A DNA stretch of 64,000 nucleotides from Schizophyllum amplum (taxonomy: Eukaryota; Basidiomycota; Agaricomycetes; Agaricales; Schizophyllaceae): assembly GCA_007026445.1 (NCBI GenBank), contig VDMD01000012.1, forward strand, positions 558,001 through 622,000. Direction: 5' to 3'. The translations under genes and the position numbers were made by a program. Below, in pieces: positions 34,613 to 44,325 of the stretch; position 1 is the first letter of the stretch; each line of letters starts with the position of its first letter. Below the pieces are notes generated by a model. That model did not search any database. It saw nothing but the letters and a program-made list of their open reading frames with translations, and had not been told where the DNA came from.

Positions 34613-37041
34613 TCAAAGCTTGGCCACGCTCGACGAGCTCGGCTCGCCCAGCGCATACAGCTCCTCAATCTCCTTCTCGAACTTCTTCATCGCGTCCCGC
34701 CTGCGGATCTTCAGCGTCGGCGTCAGCGTCCCCTCCTCCACCGAGAACGGGTGCATCGTGACGTGTATGCGCTTGATGGTCTCGAAGCTGGGTAGTACGT
34801 CAGCACTATGTTCCCCCTCCAGCCAACGATAACACGCACCCCTTGAGCCCGTTCTTCCGCGCCTGCTGCACGAGAATGTCGAGTATGCGGCGCTTGACGC
34901 GGTCGTCGCGGCACATCTTCTCCAGCGCCTGCAGGTTTTCTGGCGAGAGCGCCTCCCCTGTCACGCCGCGCACGATCTCCGTGAGCTGCACGGGGTCCGG
35001 TACGACGATGCCCAGCAGGTAGGACTGCAGCGAGTCGCCGTGCACGTAGATCTGCTGCACGGTCGGGCACGAGCCGTACGTGTTCTCGACCTTCTCGAGG
35101 CGACGTATTCGCCCTGTGCGAGCTTCATGATGTTCTGACAGAAGTCAGCAAACGTATGGCGCAGATATATGCTTAAATTGCGCATACCTTGACTCGGTCA
35201 ATGATCTTGACGCGACCCGCGGGGTCAATTTCCGCGACATCGCCGGTGTGCAGCCAACCCTCGTCGTCGATCGCCTCCTTCGTGTTCTTCTCGTCTGACG
35301 CGCTCGTGAGCCCAGAATATCTCGAGGTCTACCCACTCACCCTTGTAGTAGCCCTTGAAGATGATCGGACCGCGCACGCAGAGCTCGCCCCGCGGGTTGG
35401 GCTTGTCCTCCGCTGTGTAGTTCATCGCCGGCACGCTTACAAGCTTGACCTCCACAGCCGGACCCGGCGGGCCCGTCGTACCCGACGCACCCGCATCCCA
35501 AGGCCACGACTTCGTCGTCGTCGCACAGGTCTCAGTCATCCCGTACCCCTCGTCCACCTCGCACGCCAGCGCAACCTTGAGGAACTCGATGACCTCCCGA
35601 CTGATTGGCGCCGACCCAGAGAATACAATCTTGAGGTTGCCACCGAGCACTGCGCGGACTTTCTTGAACACCAATCTATCCCAAACAGGATGAGTGTTAT
35701 CGCCTGTCGCGCGGAACTTCTCCAGCTTCGCGGCGAGGGCTTTCCTGAACAGCGCGCCCTTGAGCCCCGGGGCCTTGCCAGCGATAGAGGCAGCTTGATA
35801 TACGCGGTTAGCACGCGCGGCACAGACGGGAACGAGTCGGGCTTCAGGATTTGGGCATCCTCAAGCAGGCGCAGATTATCGCCGCTGAAGTAGCCTATGC
35901 GCATACCAATTGCCATGGACACGAGCTCGTAAGCCGCTGAACCAAGTCAGCATGGCGTCAGAGGAGATTGAGCGACGTACCTCGTAAATGTGAGCGAGAG
36001 GCAGGTACGACAGGGTAGAGGCGTCCTCCGGCAGCTCCATACCGTAAAGGTTGGAGTGCACCGCGAGGGCGAGATTCTGGTGCGAGAGGAGCACACCCTT
36101 GGGATTTCCAGTCGTACCAGAGGTGTAGCAAATGGACGCGAGGTCACTCGGCTGCGCAGGGATCGGCAGATGCGGATTTGACGCGCCGAGGGCTTCGAGC
36201 TCGGGCATGTCCACGATCTTGATGTTGCACGTTTGTCCCCAAGCGGACAAGATGCGCCGCGCGTTGTCCTCGAGAGGGTCGAGGCTCACGATGAGACGAA
36301 GCATAGGCACTTCAGGTGCAAGCTTGAGTAGGGTGGGGATGTGATCCGGCTGGGCAAAGACGACAGTGAGGTGCGAGTGGGTGATGATGTATGCTACGGG
36401 GGTTTGAGTAAGCGGCTCTGAACAGCAAGCCTGCCCACTCACAGACAGAGTCCGGTCCCAGCGTGTCGTACAAGCTGACCAGCGTCTTCTTGTACCCCTG
36501 CGCCGCAAGGTCCACGATGAACCATTCTTGGGAGTGAATGTTAGCTGGCGCGAGTTTGTTGGCACTTGTACACTCACCCGGCCGGTTAGGAGCCCATATA
36601 CCATAGTGTCAATTCGCCACCACCGATGGTACCATCCTGGAAGAGCGAGACCAGCGCGCTTCCAACGTTCTTCCGCCGGACGTCCACCTCCTTGTACGTC
36701 TCCCAAACGTACTTGTTGTCAAACTTCAGCGGGGACTTGGAGAGAAGGGGGCGCCGTCCGAGAAAGTTGCGGTCAGCGCGGTGATGAAGCGTGCGCTCCC
36801 ATAGTTGTCAAGCGTCGGGACGACACCGGGTGTGTTCTCGTCGACGTAGCCCCAGAGGCCGTTCCGGTAATGGGCTACGACAGACGCGTGGCGTGTCAGT
36901 TACCAAGCAGCTGTCGCGACGGATGTGACGCGCACCTGTCTGCCCCTCGCGCTTCGTACCCGGGACGGGGACACCCTGCGCGTGCAGGGGAATCTTCGTG
37001 ATGTCGGGGAACGGTGGAACGATGTCCTGAGGGAAACCCAT
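34613..37041 (-). CDS. long-chain acyl-CoA synthetase, probably peroxisomal
   Basis: This activates fatty acids to acyl-CoA with ATP. The adenylate-forming signature [18 protein letters not shown] is intact. Other family blocks are [88 protein letters not shown] and KIIDRVK. The protein ends SSVAKL, and the AKL tripeptide is a peroxisomal targeting signal type 1, pointing to beta-oxidation. The start [16 protein letters not shown] is taken at 37041. Conserved sequence moves between frames near 35100, 35806, 36600, 36610 and 36796; each is repaired in principle by one base. That pattern suggests sequence errors rather than a dead gene. Confidence 0.87.
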
Positions 37042-37377
37042 GTCGTGCAGCCTGGCGAATGAGATGGCGGCTAAAGACAAGCGGCTGCTGCCCGGAATTT
37101 GAGCCCGATGCCCCGCTCTCTGCCGGTGTTCTCCCCATGATTTGCATCATCGCTACGGCAATCACATGGCCCGGACTCAGGCCGGCTTCCGGGAAGACTT
37201 GCCCAGGACTCGCCAGGAGGCAGGCGAAGAGACGCGTCGGCCGTGCATCATTGGAGAGGGCGACAACAGAGCGAGAACAAAGGATGAACTGATGGACAAA
37301 GAGAGGTAAGTACACGAGACTTGCTGTTTTACGTGAGCGCTCCCAGTGAGTCGGCACAGGCCGCAGGACAAGAAGTA
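37042..37377. other. upstream region of the acyl-CoA synthetase
   Basis: This is the probable promoter of the minus-strand synthetase. It ends at the left TA flank of the inverted-repeat element. No gene was recognised. Confidence 0.4.
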
Positions 37378-37399
37378 TGAGTGTCCCCATTGGACAAAA

Positions 37400-37600
37400 T
37401 TAATTTCCTTCGTTTTCTGGCTTGAAGCATTGTTTTTTAACCTTCGTTTCTTCGTTTTTCGTTTTCCGCTCCGGGAACAAAGTTTGAGCCATGCCCGATC
37501 ATTGATCCGCTGTCATTGTTCTTTCGTTCAATGCACATTCGTCCTTCGCCCTTCGTCCTTCGTCCATTCACCTTCGTTCATGGGTTTATCGATCTTTGCT
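37400..37600 (+). repeat. left subterminal CTTCGTT array
   Basis: T-rich sequence with repeated CTTCGTT and CCTTCGTC words, for example TCGTCCTTCGCCCTTCGTCC near 37540. It mirrors the right array at 39100-39176 in opposite orientation. Confidence 0.7.
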
Positions 37601-39099
37601 TGTTTGTTGGATTATTGATACACTCACCTGCACCCAGCGTCATTGTCATTTAATTTATTTGTTCTATCATCGCTGCCTCTCCTTTTCAATGCCCCGTGAG
37701 TCATCGACCAATATCATCATGCAGTATATAGAAAGATAGTTGTGACTGGCGGAGAGAGTGCGAGAGGCCGTCCCGCTAAGAGAACGTGCGATCACACGAC
37801 CGCAATACGCGTCAGTCTGCGCGGTGCAGCACGACTTGGTAGGAGCAAGAGCGTTACTGTCGGCGCGCGTTCGCGGGGCCACAACATGCTGCTGGGCAAC
37901 GCTACGCACCGCACAGCGCGTTGCTGCATGCAGTCGCACAGATGTATCACCAGACACCACAATGAGGTGCGAAGGCGACGCGTGCACGTCGTGCACGCAT
38001 CGTCAGCACTCGTAGCGGCCAATACGCCCTCGCAGCTCCGGTTGGTGCGTTCCCATGTGCAGAGGTGCAGAGCGCACATGGCGCGCTGGGCCGCATCGTG
38101 ATACGTACACGGATCGACGACGGGTGTTTGCGCGAGTATCACCCACGCATGGCATGGCGAGGGAGGGAAGATGCGCGAGCAGGGCATACCCCTCGCTGTG
38201 TGTGGCGACCGAGTCTCACGGGCAGCATTCGATACTGCCATTAGCTCATGCCATTGTAGTAGTTGATAGCGCGACGCACCGTTTGGACGGCCGGTGATAG
38301 GGTCGCGTACGCACAGGGCGTACCTTCTCTCGCCCTCGCTGAGCCTTCTAAAACCTCCTCGGCCTCAAGTAAGAGCGCCACGGCGGAGTCTCAGTGCTGT
38401 CAGTCCTCGAGTGACTCGGCTATAAGTCTCGTGGGGAGAGGGGAGAGGGGCAGGGGCGCAGGGCACTCGGTAAGAAGACGGAGAATGGGACTTCTTGTAC
38501 ATCGCCGGCCCATGCGGGGGACAATAAGCGTCGGCCGTCGCGTTGATTTTGGTTGACTGGTGATGCATTAGGGAGGCGCGGGCAGCAACTGCTCGCGCGA
38601 TGGACGCATCGTGAGCCGGCAAGATCAATGCTATACGTGTGATAGTTATAGAACTTGCCAAGCATATCGCAGCGCTGAGCTACATACCTGCGATGGGCTT
38701 GCTGCCCATCTAGATACCGTCAAGTTTCCCAGTTTCGGGTGCGAAACGGCGAGGGCAAGATACAGAAGGGAGGAGAGGGAGGTAGCGGCAGAGTCCGGCT
38801 TCAAGGTCGTAAGTTATTGAAGGTCAAGCGTTGGTCAAGCGCTTGATCGTGGACGTGCGGCAACTCGGGACGGATTGCCGGGTCTTGCCGCCCGGCGCCG
38901 ACGGCCCGGCGCGCACGTTGGCGGAATATCCACATTTTTCCAGACATTTCGTGTCTGTCCAACGAAGCGTGCAATGTCCGTGCAGCAATGCTGGGGCGGG
39001 AGGTGTGGACGACGCGATGCGTGGATCGGGTGCAGCGGAACGACAGGCGCAGGCCAGAATGGCAAGTAAACAAATGCGGTGGATGAATGTCTTAGTAGG

Positions 39100-39176
39100 A
39101 ATGAACATAGATGAACGAAGGATGAATATCGATGAACGAAGGATTGGGGATGAAAACGAAGGATTCAGGATCGAAG
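39100..39176 (+). repeat. right subterminal GAACGAAG tandem array
   Basis: Three to four imperfect units of about 20-21 bp end in ACGAAG: 39100-39120, 39121-39141, 39142-39161 and a short 39162-39176. The best unit is close to GATGAATATCGATGAACGAA. The reverse complement gives the CTTCGTTCATC words of the left array. Confidence 0.75.
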
Positions 39177-39284
39177 AAAGAAGGCAGAAGTCACCTCACC
39201 TTGGACACGGGATCCTCGGAACGAAGATCGAAGGCCGGAATGCCAAAGTCAATGAAAAAAGGATTTGTCCAGTGCGGACACCTA

Positions 39285-39700
39285 TAAAGAAGCGACGTAG
39301 TCCTCAAGTGCTCACCTGAAGTCGTCGCGCATTGCCCATACTCTACCAGCTTGTCGCATATATTTCGCCACTCTCACCTGGCTTCTCCTTGATCAGCAAC
39401 GGAGCTCACAGGGCGAAACAGCCGTGACGAAGTTCAACCACGGTCACGCTGTGATCCCGTGCCATCAAATCGCGATCGAGTTATCGCAAGTTTCCCCTCT
39501 TGTCTTTGCCTACATCTGGCTCTCTGGTCCGTGCTCGTGACTTGGGCTTCTGGGATAATATTGACAAACTTAGTAATAGAAGGATATAAACACGACTGAA
39601 TCCGCATACCAAAACGAGAAACAAAGTCGCGTCCCGACCCAACGAAAGGTGCGTTGTCCCCGGCCGGCACGCGTCCGCTCACTTATAGTGTGCTCTAGCT
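39285..39700. other. upstream region of the F-box gene
   Basis: Probable promoter of the F-box gene. A small AT-rich tract lies near 39540-39600. No gene was recognised. Confidence 0.4.
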
Positions 39701-41191
39701 ATGTCTTTCCCGCCTCGAGATGTAGAGATACTCCTTCAGGAAGCCTCCTCGTACGCCAACAATGAACTTATACGCTCAGGAGCCATCCCCAGTCCTGAAG
39801 TCGGCATGCACATCCGCAACATCGTCGACGTACTATCCGACGTCTCAGACTCCGCGTCGATTCAGGATCGCACCATTGACCCTGCACAGACGGCGAACGT
39901 GCAGGAGGCTATCTTCATCTGCCGCGCGACGGTCGCCGCCATCCGGCGCGTTCCCCCCGAACTGTTCGCCAGCATCTTCACCATGGCGCTGCCAGACTAT
40001 TGGTCCTCATTGGACATCGAAGAGACGCTCAACTTTGCCCACACCTGCTACTACTGGCGCCGGATTGCCCTCGGTATGCCGCAGCTCTGGACGCATCTGT
40101 GCATAACCCTACAAACTCGCACCGACCCGCTTGCGCACCGCCTGCAGTGGTCTGGTAACCAGCCGCTCCATATTTCCATTGCAGACAAATATCCCTGGGA
40201 AAACACTGCGCCCAACACAGAGACCCTCCGCTTAGTGTTTATGCATTCGGATCGGTGGAGCAACGTCTCGCTCAGCAACTTCCACAAGATGGTGGGGCAT
40301 TTGGAGTCTTTCTGGCCGGCAGAATTCCCCGCGCTGAAAGTGCTGAAGATGGACGTTGGGGAGGAGCACACAAAATGCTTCAGGTACTTCGAGAAGGCCG
40401 CCCCACACGTCGTTAGCCTCGAGCTTACGTTCGACCACCCCTGGGAGCCTCTCGTTTTCCCCACGGCTTGGAACCTCGTCAATCTCGACCTGTGCTTCGA
40501 CCATGACGAGGGTCGCCTCGCGCTGATCATGGCGCCCCTAGCGGCATGCGCGCATAGCCTCGTCCGTCTCGTCCTATGGATTACGGAGATTGGAGACGTG
40601 GAAGAACAATACAAAGCCATTTGTTTCCCTAGCCTAAAGGATCTTAGCCTCACCTACGGCGCCATTCATCTGTGTCGCCATGCTGAAGCACCGATGCTCG
40701 CACAAGTCAAGTTGTACGGCCAACCCATCCGTAGATGGGAAGAGAGCTACATGGACTCTCTCCACATCCTCCTGCGGCGCTCTCAGAAATGCGGAGAGGG
40801 CATGATCTCTCTAGAAAGGCTCGAACTCGAGAATATGACGACCACGGCCTACGATACGGTCGTTGCCTGTCTGCGCTTGTTACCTGGCCTTAGAAGCCTA
40901 AAAATCGAGGAAGAAGGGGAGTCCGACGACGACCGCGAACCACTGCACTCTGCCATCTTGGTTACTTTCCTGAGGGCGATGACGCGGAGGATCGACCCGA
41001 CAGGAGACCCATCGGCGATTTGGGTGCTACCATCCCTCACTCGCCTCGAGATGAAGTACGGCGGTGTGGCGGATGCGGACCTCAGGGCGATGATGGCAGA
41101 CATGATATTGTCCAGGTGGACGGTGTGCGGCGCGGATGGTGAACGTCCTTGGCGGCTGGACTCAATCAACACGAATATACCGCTGTTCTGA
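39701..41191 (+). CDS. F-box protein with leucine-rich C-terminal half
   Basis: This is a predicted substrate adaptor of an SCF ubiquitin ligase. It is a single exon of 496 codons, unusual among the intron-rich neighbours but common for basidiomycete F-box families. The F-box-like segment is IRRVPPELFASIFTMALPDY with the following AHTCYYWRRIALGMPQLWTH. The remainder has irregular leucine-rich stretches (LKVLKMDVGEE, LVNLDLCFDHDEG, LRSLKIEEEGESDDD, LPSLTRLEMKYGG), as in fungal F-box/LRR proteins. Start and stop are clean. Such families expand quickly in Agaricomycetes, and the target cannot be predicted. Confidence 0.88.
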   Translation: MSFPPRDVEILLQEASSYANNELIRSGAIPSPEVGMHIRNIVDVLSDVSDSASIQDRTIDPAQTANVQEAIFICRATVAAIRRVPPELFASIFTMALPDYWSSLDIEETLNFAHTCYYWRRIALGMPQLWTHLCITLQTRTDPLAHRLQWSGNQPLHISIADKYPWENTAPNTETLRLVFMHSDRWSNVSLSNFHKMVGHLESFWPAEFPALKVLKMDVGEEHTKCFRYFEKAAPHVVSLELTFDHPWEPLVFPTAWNLVNLDLCFDHDEGRLALIMAPLAACAHSLVRLVLWITEIGDVEEQYKAICFPSLKDLSLTYGAIHLCRHAEAPMLAQVKLYGQPIRRWEESYMDSLHILLRRSQKCGEGMISLERLELENMTTTAYDTVVACLRLLPGLRSLKIEEEGESDDDREPLHSAILVTFLRAMTRRIDPTGDPSAIWVLPSLTRLEMKYGGVADADLRAMMADMILSRWTVCGADGERPWRLDSINTNIPLF

Positions 41192-41706
41192 TAGCCCCTC
41201 TAACGACAATTATCGCAGAGTGCAGTTGGGGGAGACCCAAGGAATCATACGACTATCGGGAACACGGGAGCGTGACGCCTTTGCTCGGCAGAAAATTGCT
41301 TGTCCCCGTCGCTGAAGATGCTTTGTAGGAGTCACAGCGACGACCGGCGAAGGACAAGGGGAGCTCGGGAAGCAGGTGCTTTCGCCATTCCAGCGCAACT
41401 TTGGTCCTCGACTGTCGTAACTGCTGTGTACCCTCATGTCACGGTTCGGGCACGTCTCCAATGGAGATTCTTCTGCGGTCGCTTACGCAGAGGATCGCTT
41501 CGTCCCCAGTTATACATTCATTTCAGCAGACACTCCCAATTTTACAGCGTGCGTATTTTATGATAATTTACATGAGCCCAGTATGATAGATATAGAGTAG
41601 AATTTCTACGAACGTCGGCCGCGGGAGACTAGAGTAGAATGATGCACGAGAGAGGCTGTACCCACGTATGAGGGCTACATAGGTTCAACGTTTACAGACC
41701 AGTCAG
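41192..41706. other. intergenic, convergent tails
   Basis: About 515 bp between the ends of the F-box gene and the SRP receptor gene. No gene was recognised. Confidence 0.5.
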
Positions 41707-44168
41707 CTAATCTGCCAGAATGGCCTGCACGACATTCTGCACCCGCAACTGGCGCAGGTCGGTGTAAGTCTGCGAAATTACTCAGTTACGTGCGATAATG
41801 CGATACAAAGGGAGACGTACTTGGCCACAGCCGACGAATAGAATTGGCTGTCCGGTGATATAAGTCATCGACAGGGCGGCGCCGACCTAGAAGTGGAGAA
41901 TGAGAAAAGTATAGGGGCGCGCCAGCGTTTCGTGGACGCCAGGTGCATTGACCCATACCTTGTCGTCGACTGTATCCCACTTTGTCACCAGCATACCATC
42001 AATACCGCGCCCGACGCCCGACGCGGAGGAGAAATCGCGCAACGCGCGATCAAATTTGGTGAGCTGGTCAACAGCCTCGTTGCCGACGAGCGCCTCGCCA
42101 ACGAAGATGATTTTATCCGGATTGTTGACAGAGACAAGCTTGGCGAGCGCGCGCATGAGGGGCTACAGGAGTGTAAGCATAATCATTAGCATAAGTATGT
42201 TAACGCACCTCGTTGTCCTGCATCCGTCCTGCGGTATCGATGAGGACGACGTCAAAGTCGTTCTCTTTCGCTGAACAGAAGACGTCAGAAATGGAGAACA
42301 GCGTATGGTAGAAAATGGCGCCGCTGACCATATTGAATCGCCTCCTTCCCGATGGCGGCAGCGTCCCTGCCGTATCCACGCTCGAACAGCTCGACGCGTC
42401 CCTTGCTATCAGCAGCCCCGTTCACGCCCAACATTCCAAGGTTCCGCACGTGCACGCGCAGTTGCTCAACCGCGCCACTTCTGCACGCCATCGTCAGCGC
42501 CAGCTCGCGAAGCAACAACAGACGACGAACCGGAAGGTATCGCAGGCGGCAATCAGGACGCGCAGTCCGTTCTGAATGAGCCAGAAGCAGACTTTGGAAA
42601 GATTCGTGCTCTTGCCGACACCGTTGACGCCAACAAAGGCGATGGCGTAAGGTGAGCGGGCGGGAGCGGGCGCGCTGAGCTTGGTCCGGATCGACAGCAG
42701 CATGTCGGTCGACGTCTTCGGTGTCAAGATCTGGGTCAGCGAAGACGCAAGCGCGGAACGCACGGCCGCATTGGTGGCTGCTCGCCATCAGCAGGCGAAG
42801 CGCTACATATCAGGGTGCAGGACGCACTCTGGAACCCTCCGACTTTCTTCCCCACGAGGCTCTCCCCGACACCCTCGCAGACCTTGTCCGCAATCTCCCG
42901 CGCCACGTTCTTCTTCATCAAGTGCTGCTTCATCGCCTCAAGCACAGGCTGCAGATCCGCCGCCGTGAGCACCTTCCCGCCAGTGAAGCGCGCGAAGAGC
43001 GAGCCCAGCGCGCCGAGGCTCCCGCTCGCCGGGTCGTTCTTATTGTTGTTGAGTGCGTTCGCGATCGCGGCGTCCGCATCGCGCGCGAATTCCCAGTCGC
43101 GGACCTCGTACATGCCATCGCGCGAGCGCGTGCCTAGTGAGGCCTCGTCGACGAGTGCGCTGATATCGAGCGAGCCAGCATTCGCGGCCCCGCCTGGCGG
43201 TGCAGCGGCGCTGAAGTCGAGCTCGGCCATGTCGTCCTCGGTGATGGGCGTGTCGCCCCATTTGCGTTGGACCTTTTTGGCTTTCGTCTTCTTTGGGGTG
43301 GCTTCCGAGCTGTCGGAGAGGTTAGCAAGAAGGAGAGTTCATGCGAGACCGCACGCACTCAGAGCTGGGTGCGCTGTCGCGCCCGCCAGCCGCGCCTCGG
43401 TGGCTTCCCCGCCGCGTGCCTTTACCGCGGAGGCGATTCTTGAGCGCTTGCACATTTCTGGAGATAGCCTGGCCGTCCTCGACGACTTCGATAGAGTGTG
43501 ATGGCTCGGTGCTGGAGTCATCGGACGCTGCACTCACGGCCGATTCGAGGGGAAGAGCCCGCGCGGGAGCACGCAGGCGTGATTTGCGGTCCTAAAAGGG
43601 TGTAAGCGGTATGTCAAGGGGGAGTATGAGCCGCACCTTGTCCTCGAACTCGCGTAGGACCTTGTCGAAGACCTGGTCCCAGCCTGCAAACACACTGGCA
43701 AAGTCCCATGATGCGGGAATGTCGGTTGGGTTGATTGCGTGAAGGGATGCGACGAAGGTGGTGAGAAAAGGGCCGTAGAGCTTGACAAAGACGGCCTTCA
43801 GGGCGGTCAAGAGGTCGTCCACGTATGTGAGTTGGAGTATGCGCTGATAAGCAACCTGTGGAGTGTCAGTGGATGATGACTCGGGCGAGGGACGCGTTAC
43901 GGACAACAAAGATGAGCTCGAGGTCATTGACAAACGTCCACCGGACAGCATAGCCGTCCTTCTCGTACTTGTCCTCACCGATGCGGCCCTCTATAAGGGC
44001 GTCGCGGACGAGTGCGTTGACGGGGGAAGCTGCAGATGAGGCGAGCGCGGAGGCCTCTGGCGTGAAGGATCGTGACCAAAGCACGATTCCCCCTGCAGTA
44101 TTTGAGTATTTAGCAGTGTCCAGGAGATTTTGCGTACCCTTGTGGAAGATAGAACAGAGGTCTAACAT
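41707..44168 (-). CDS. SRP101: signal recognition particle receptor subunit alpha
   Basis: This docks ribosome-SRP complexes to the ER membrane for co-translational targeting. The N-terminal longin-like SRX domain starts MLDLCSIFHK-GGIVLWSRSF. A Ser/Arg-rich linker leads to the NG domain. The N subdomain reads LEAMKQHLMKKNVAREIADK. The G domain has GVNGVGKSTNLSKVCFWL, DTFR, RVELFERGYGRD, DVVLIDTAGRMQDNE and VTKWDTVDD. The C terminus is ITGQPILFVGCGQTYTDLRQ then VQNVVQAILAD. Interruptions all fit short GT-AG introns. The start at 44168 is 157 bp from the divergent IF2 gene, so the two may share a promoter. Confidence 0.95.
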
Positions 44169-44325
44169 GATAGCAGCGGAGGAGGACAATGAGCTCAGAA
44201 GCAGTATACGGGCCGCCAATAAGCGCCACAAAGACCACGCGATCGGCGATCACCCCGCCTTTCCTCCCGCCGCCACGACGGAACCGATGTTCACAGGCCG
44301 GTTTTCGCTGTAATTATCTGCGAAA

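Larger units (their letters stand above)
37378..39284. mobile_element. candidate 1.9-kb non-autonomous DNA transposon
   Basis: The left end reads TGAGTGTCCCCATTGGACAA and the reverse complement of the right end reads TAGGTGTCCGCACTGGACAA. They share GTGTCC, CA and TGGACAAA at the same spacing. Each end is flanked outside by TA (37376-37377 and 39285-39286), which fits the TA target duplication of Tc1/mariner/pogo-type elements. Behind each end lies an array of CTTCGTT words in inverted orientation. Interior frames are short and show no transposase motif, so it would depend on a transposase elsewhere. It separates the synthetase and F-box promoters. Confidence 0.6.
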
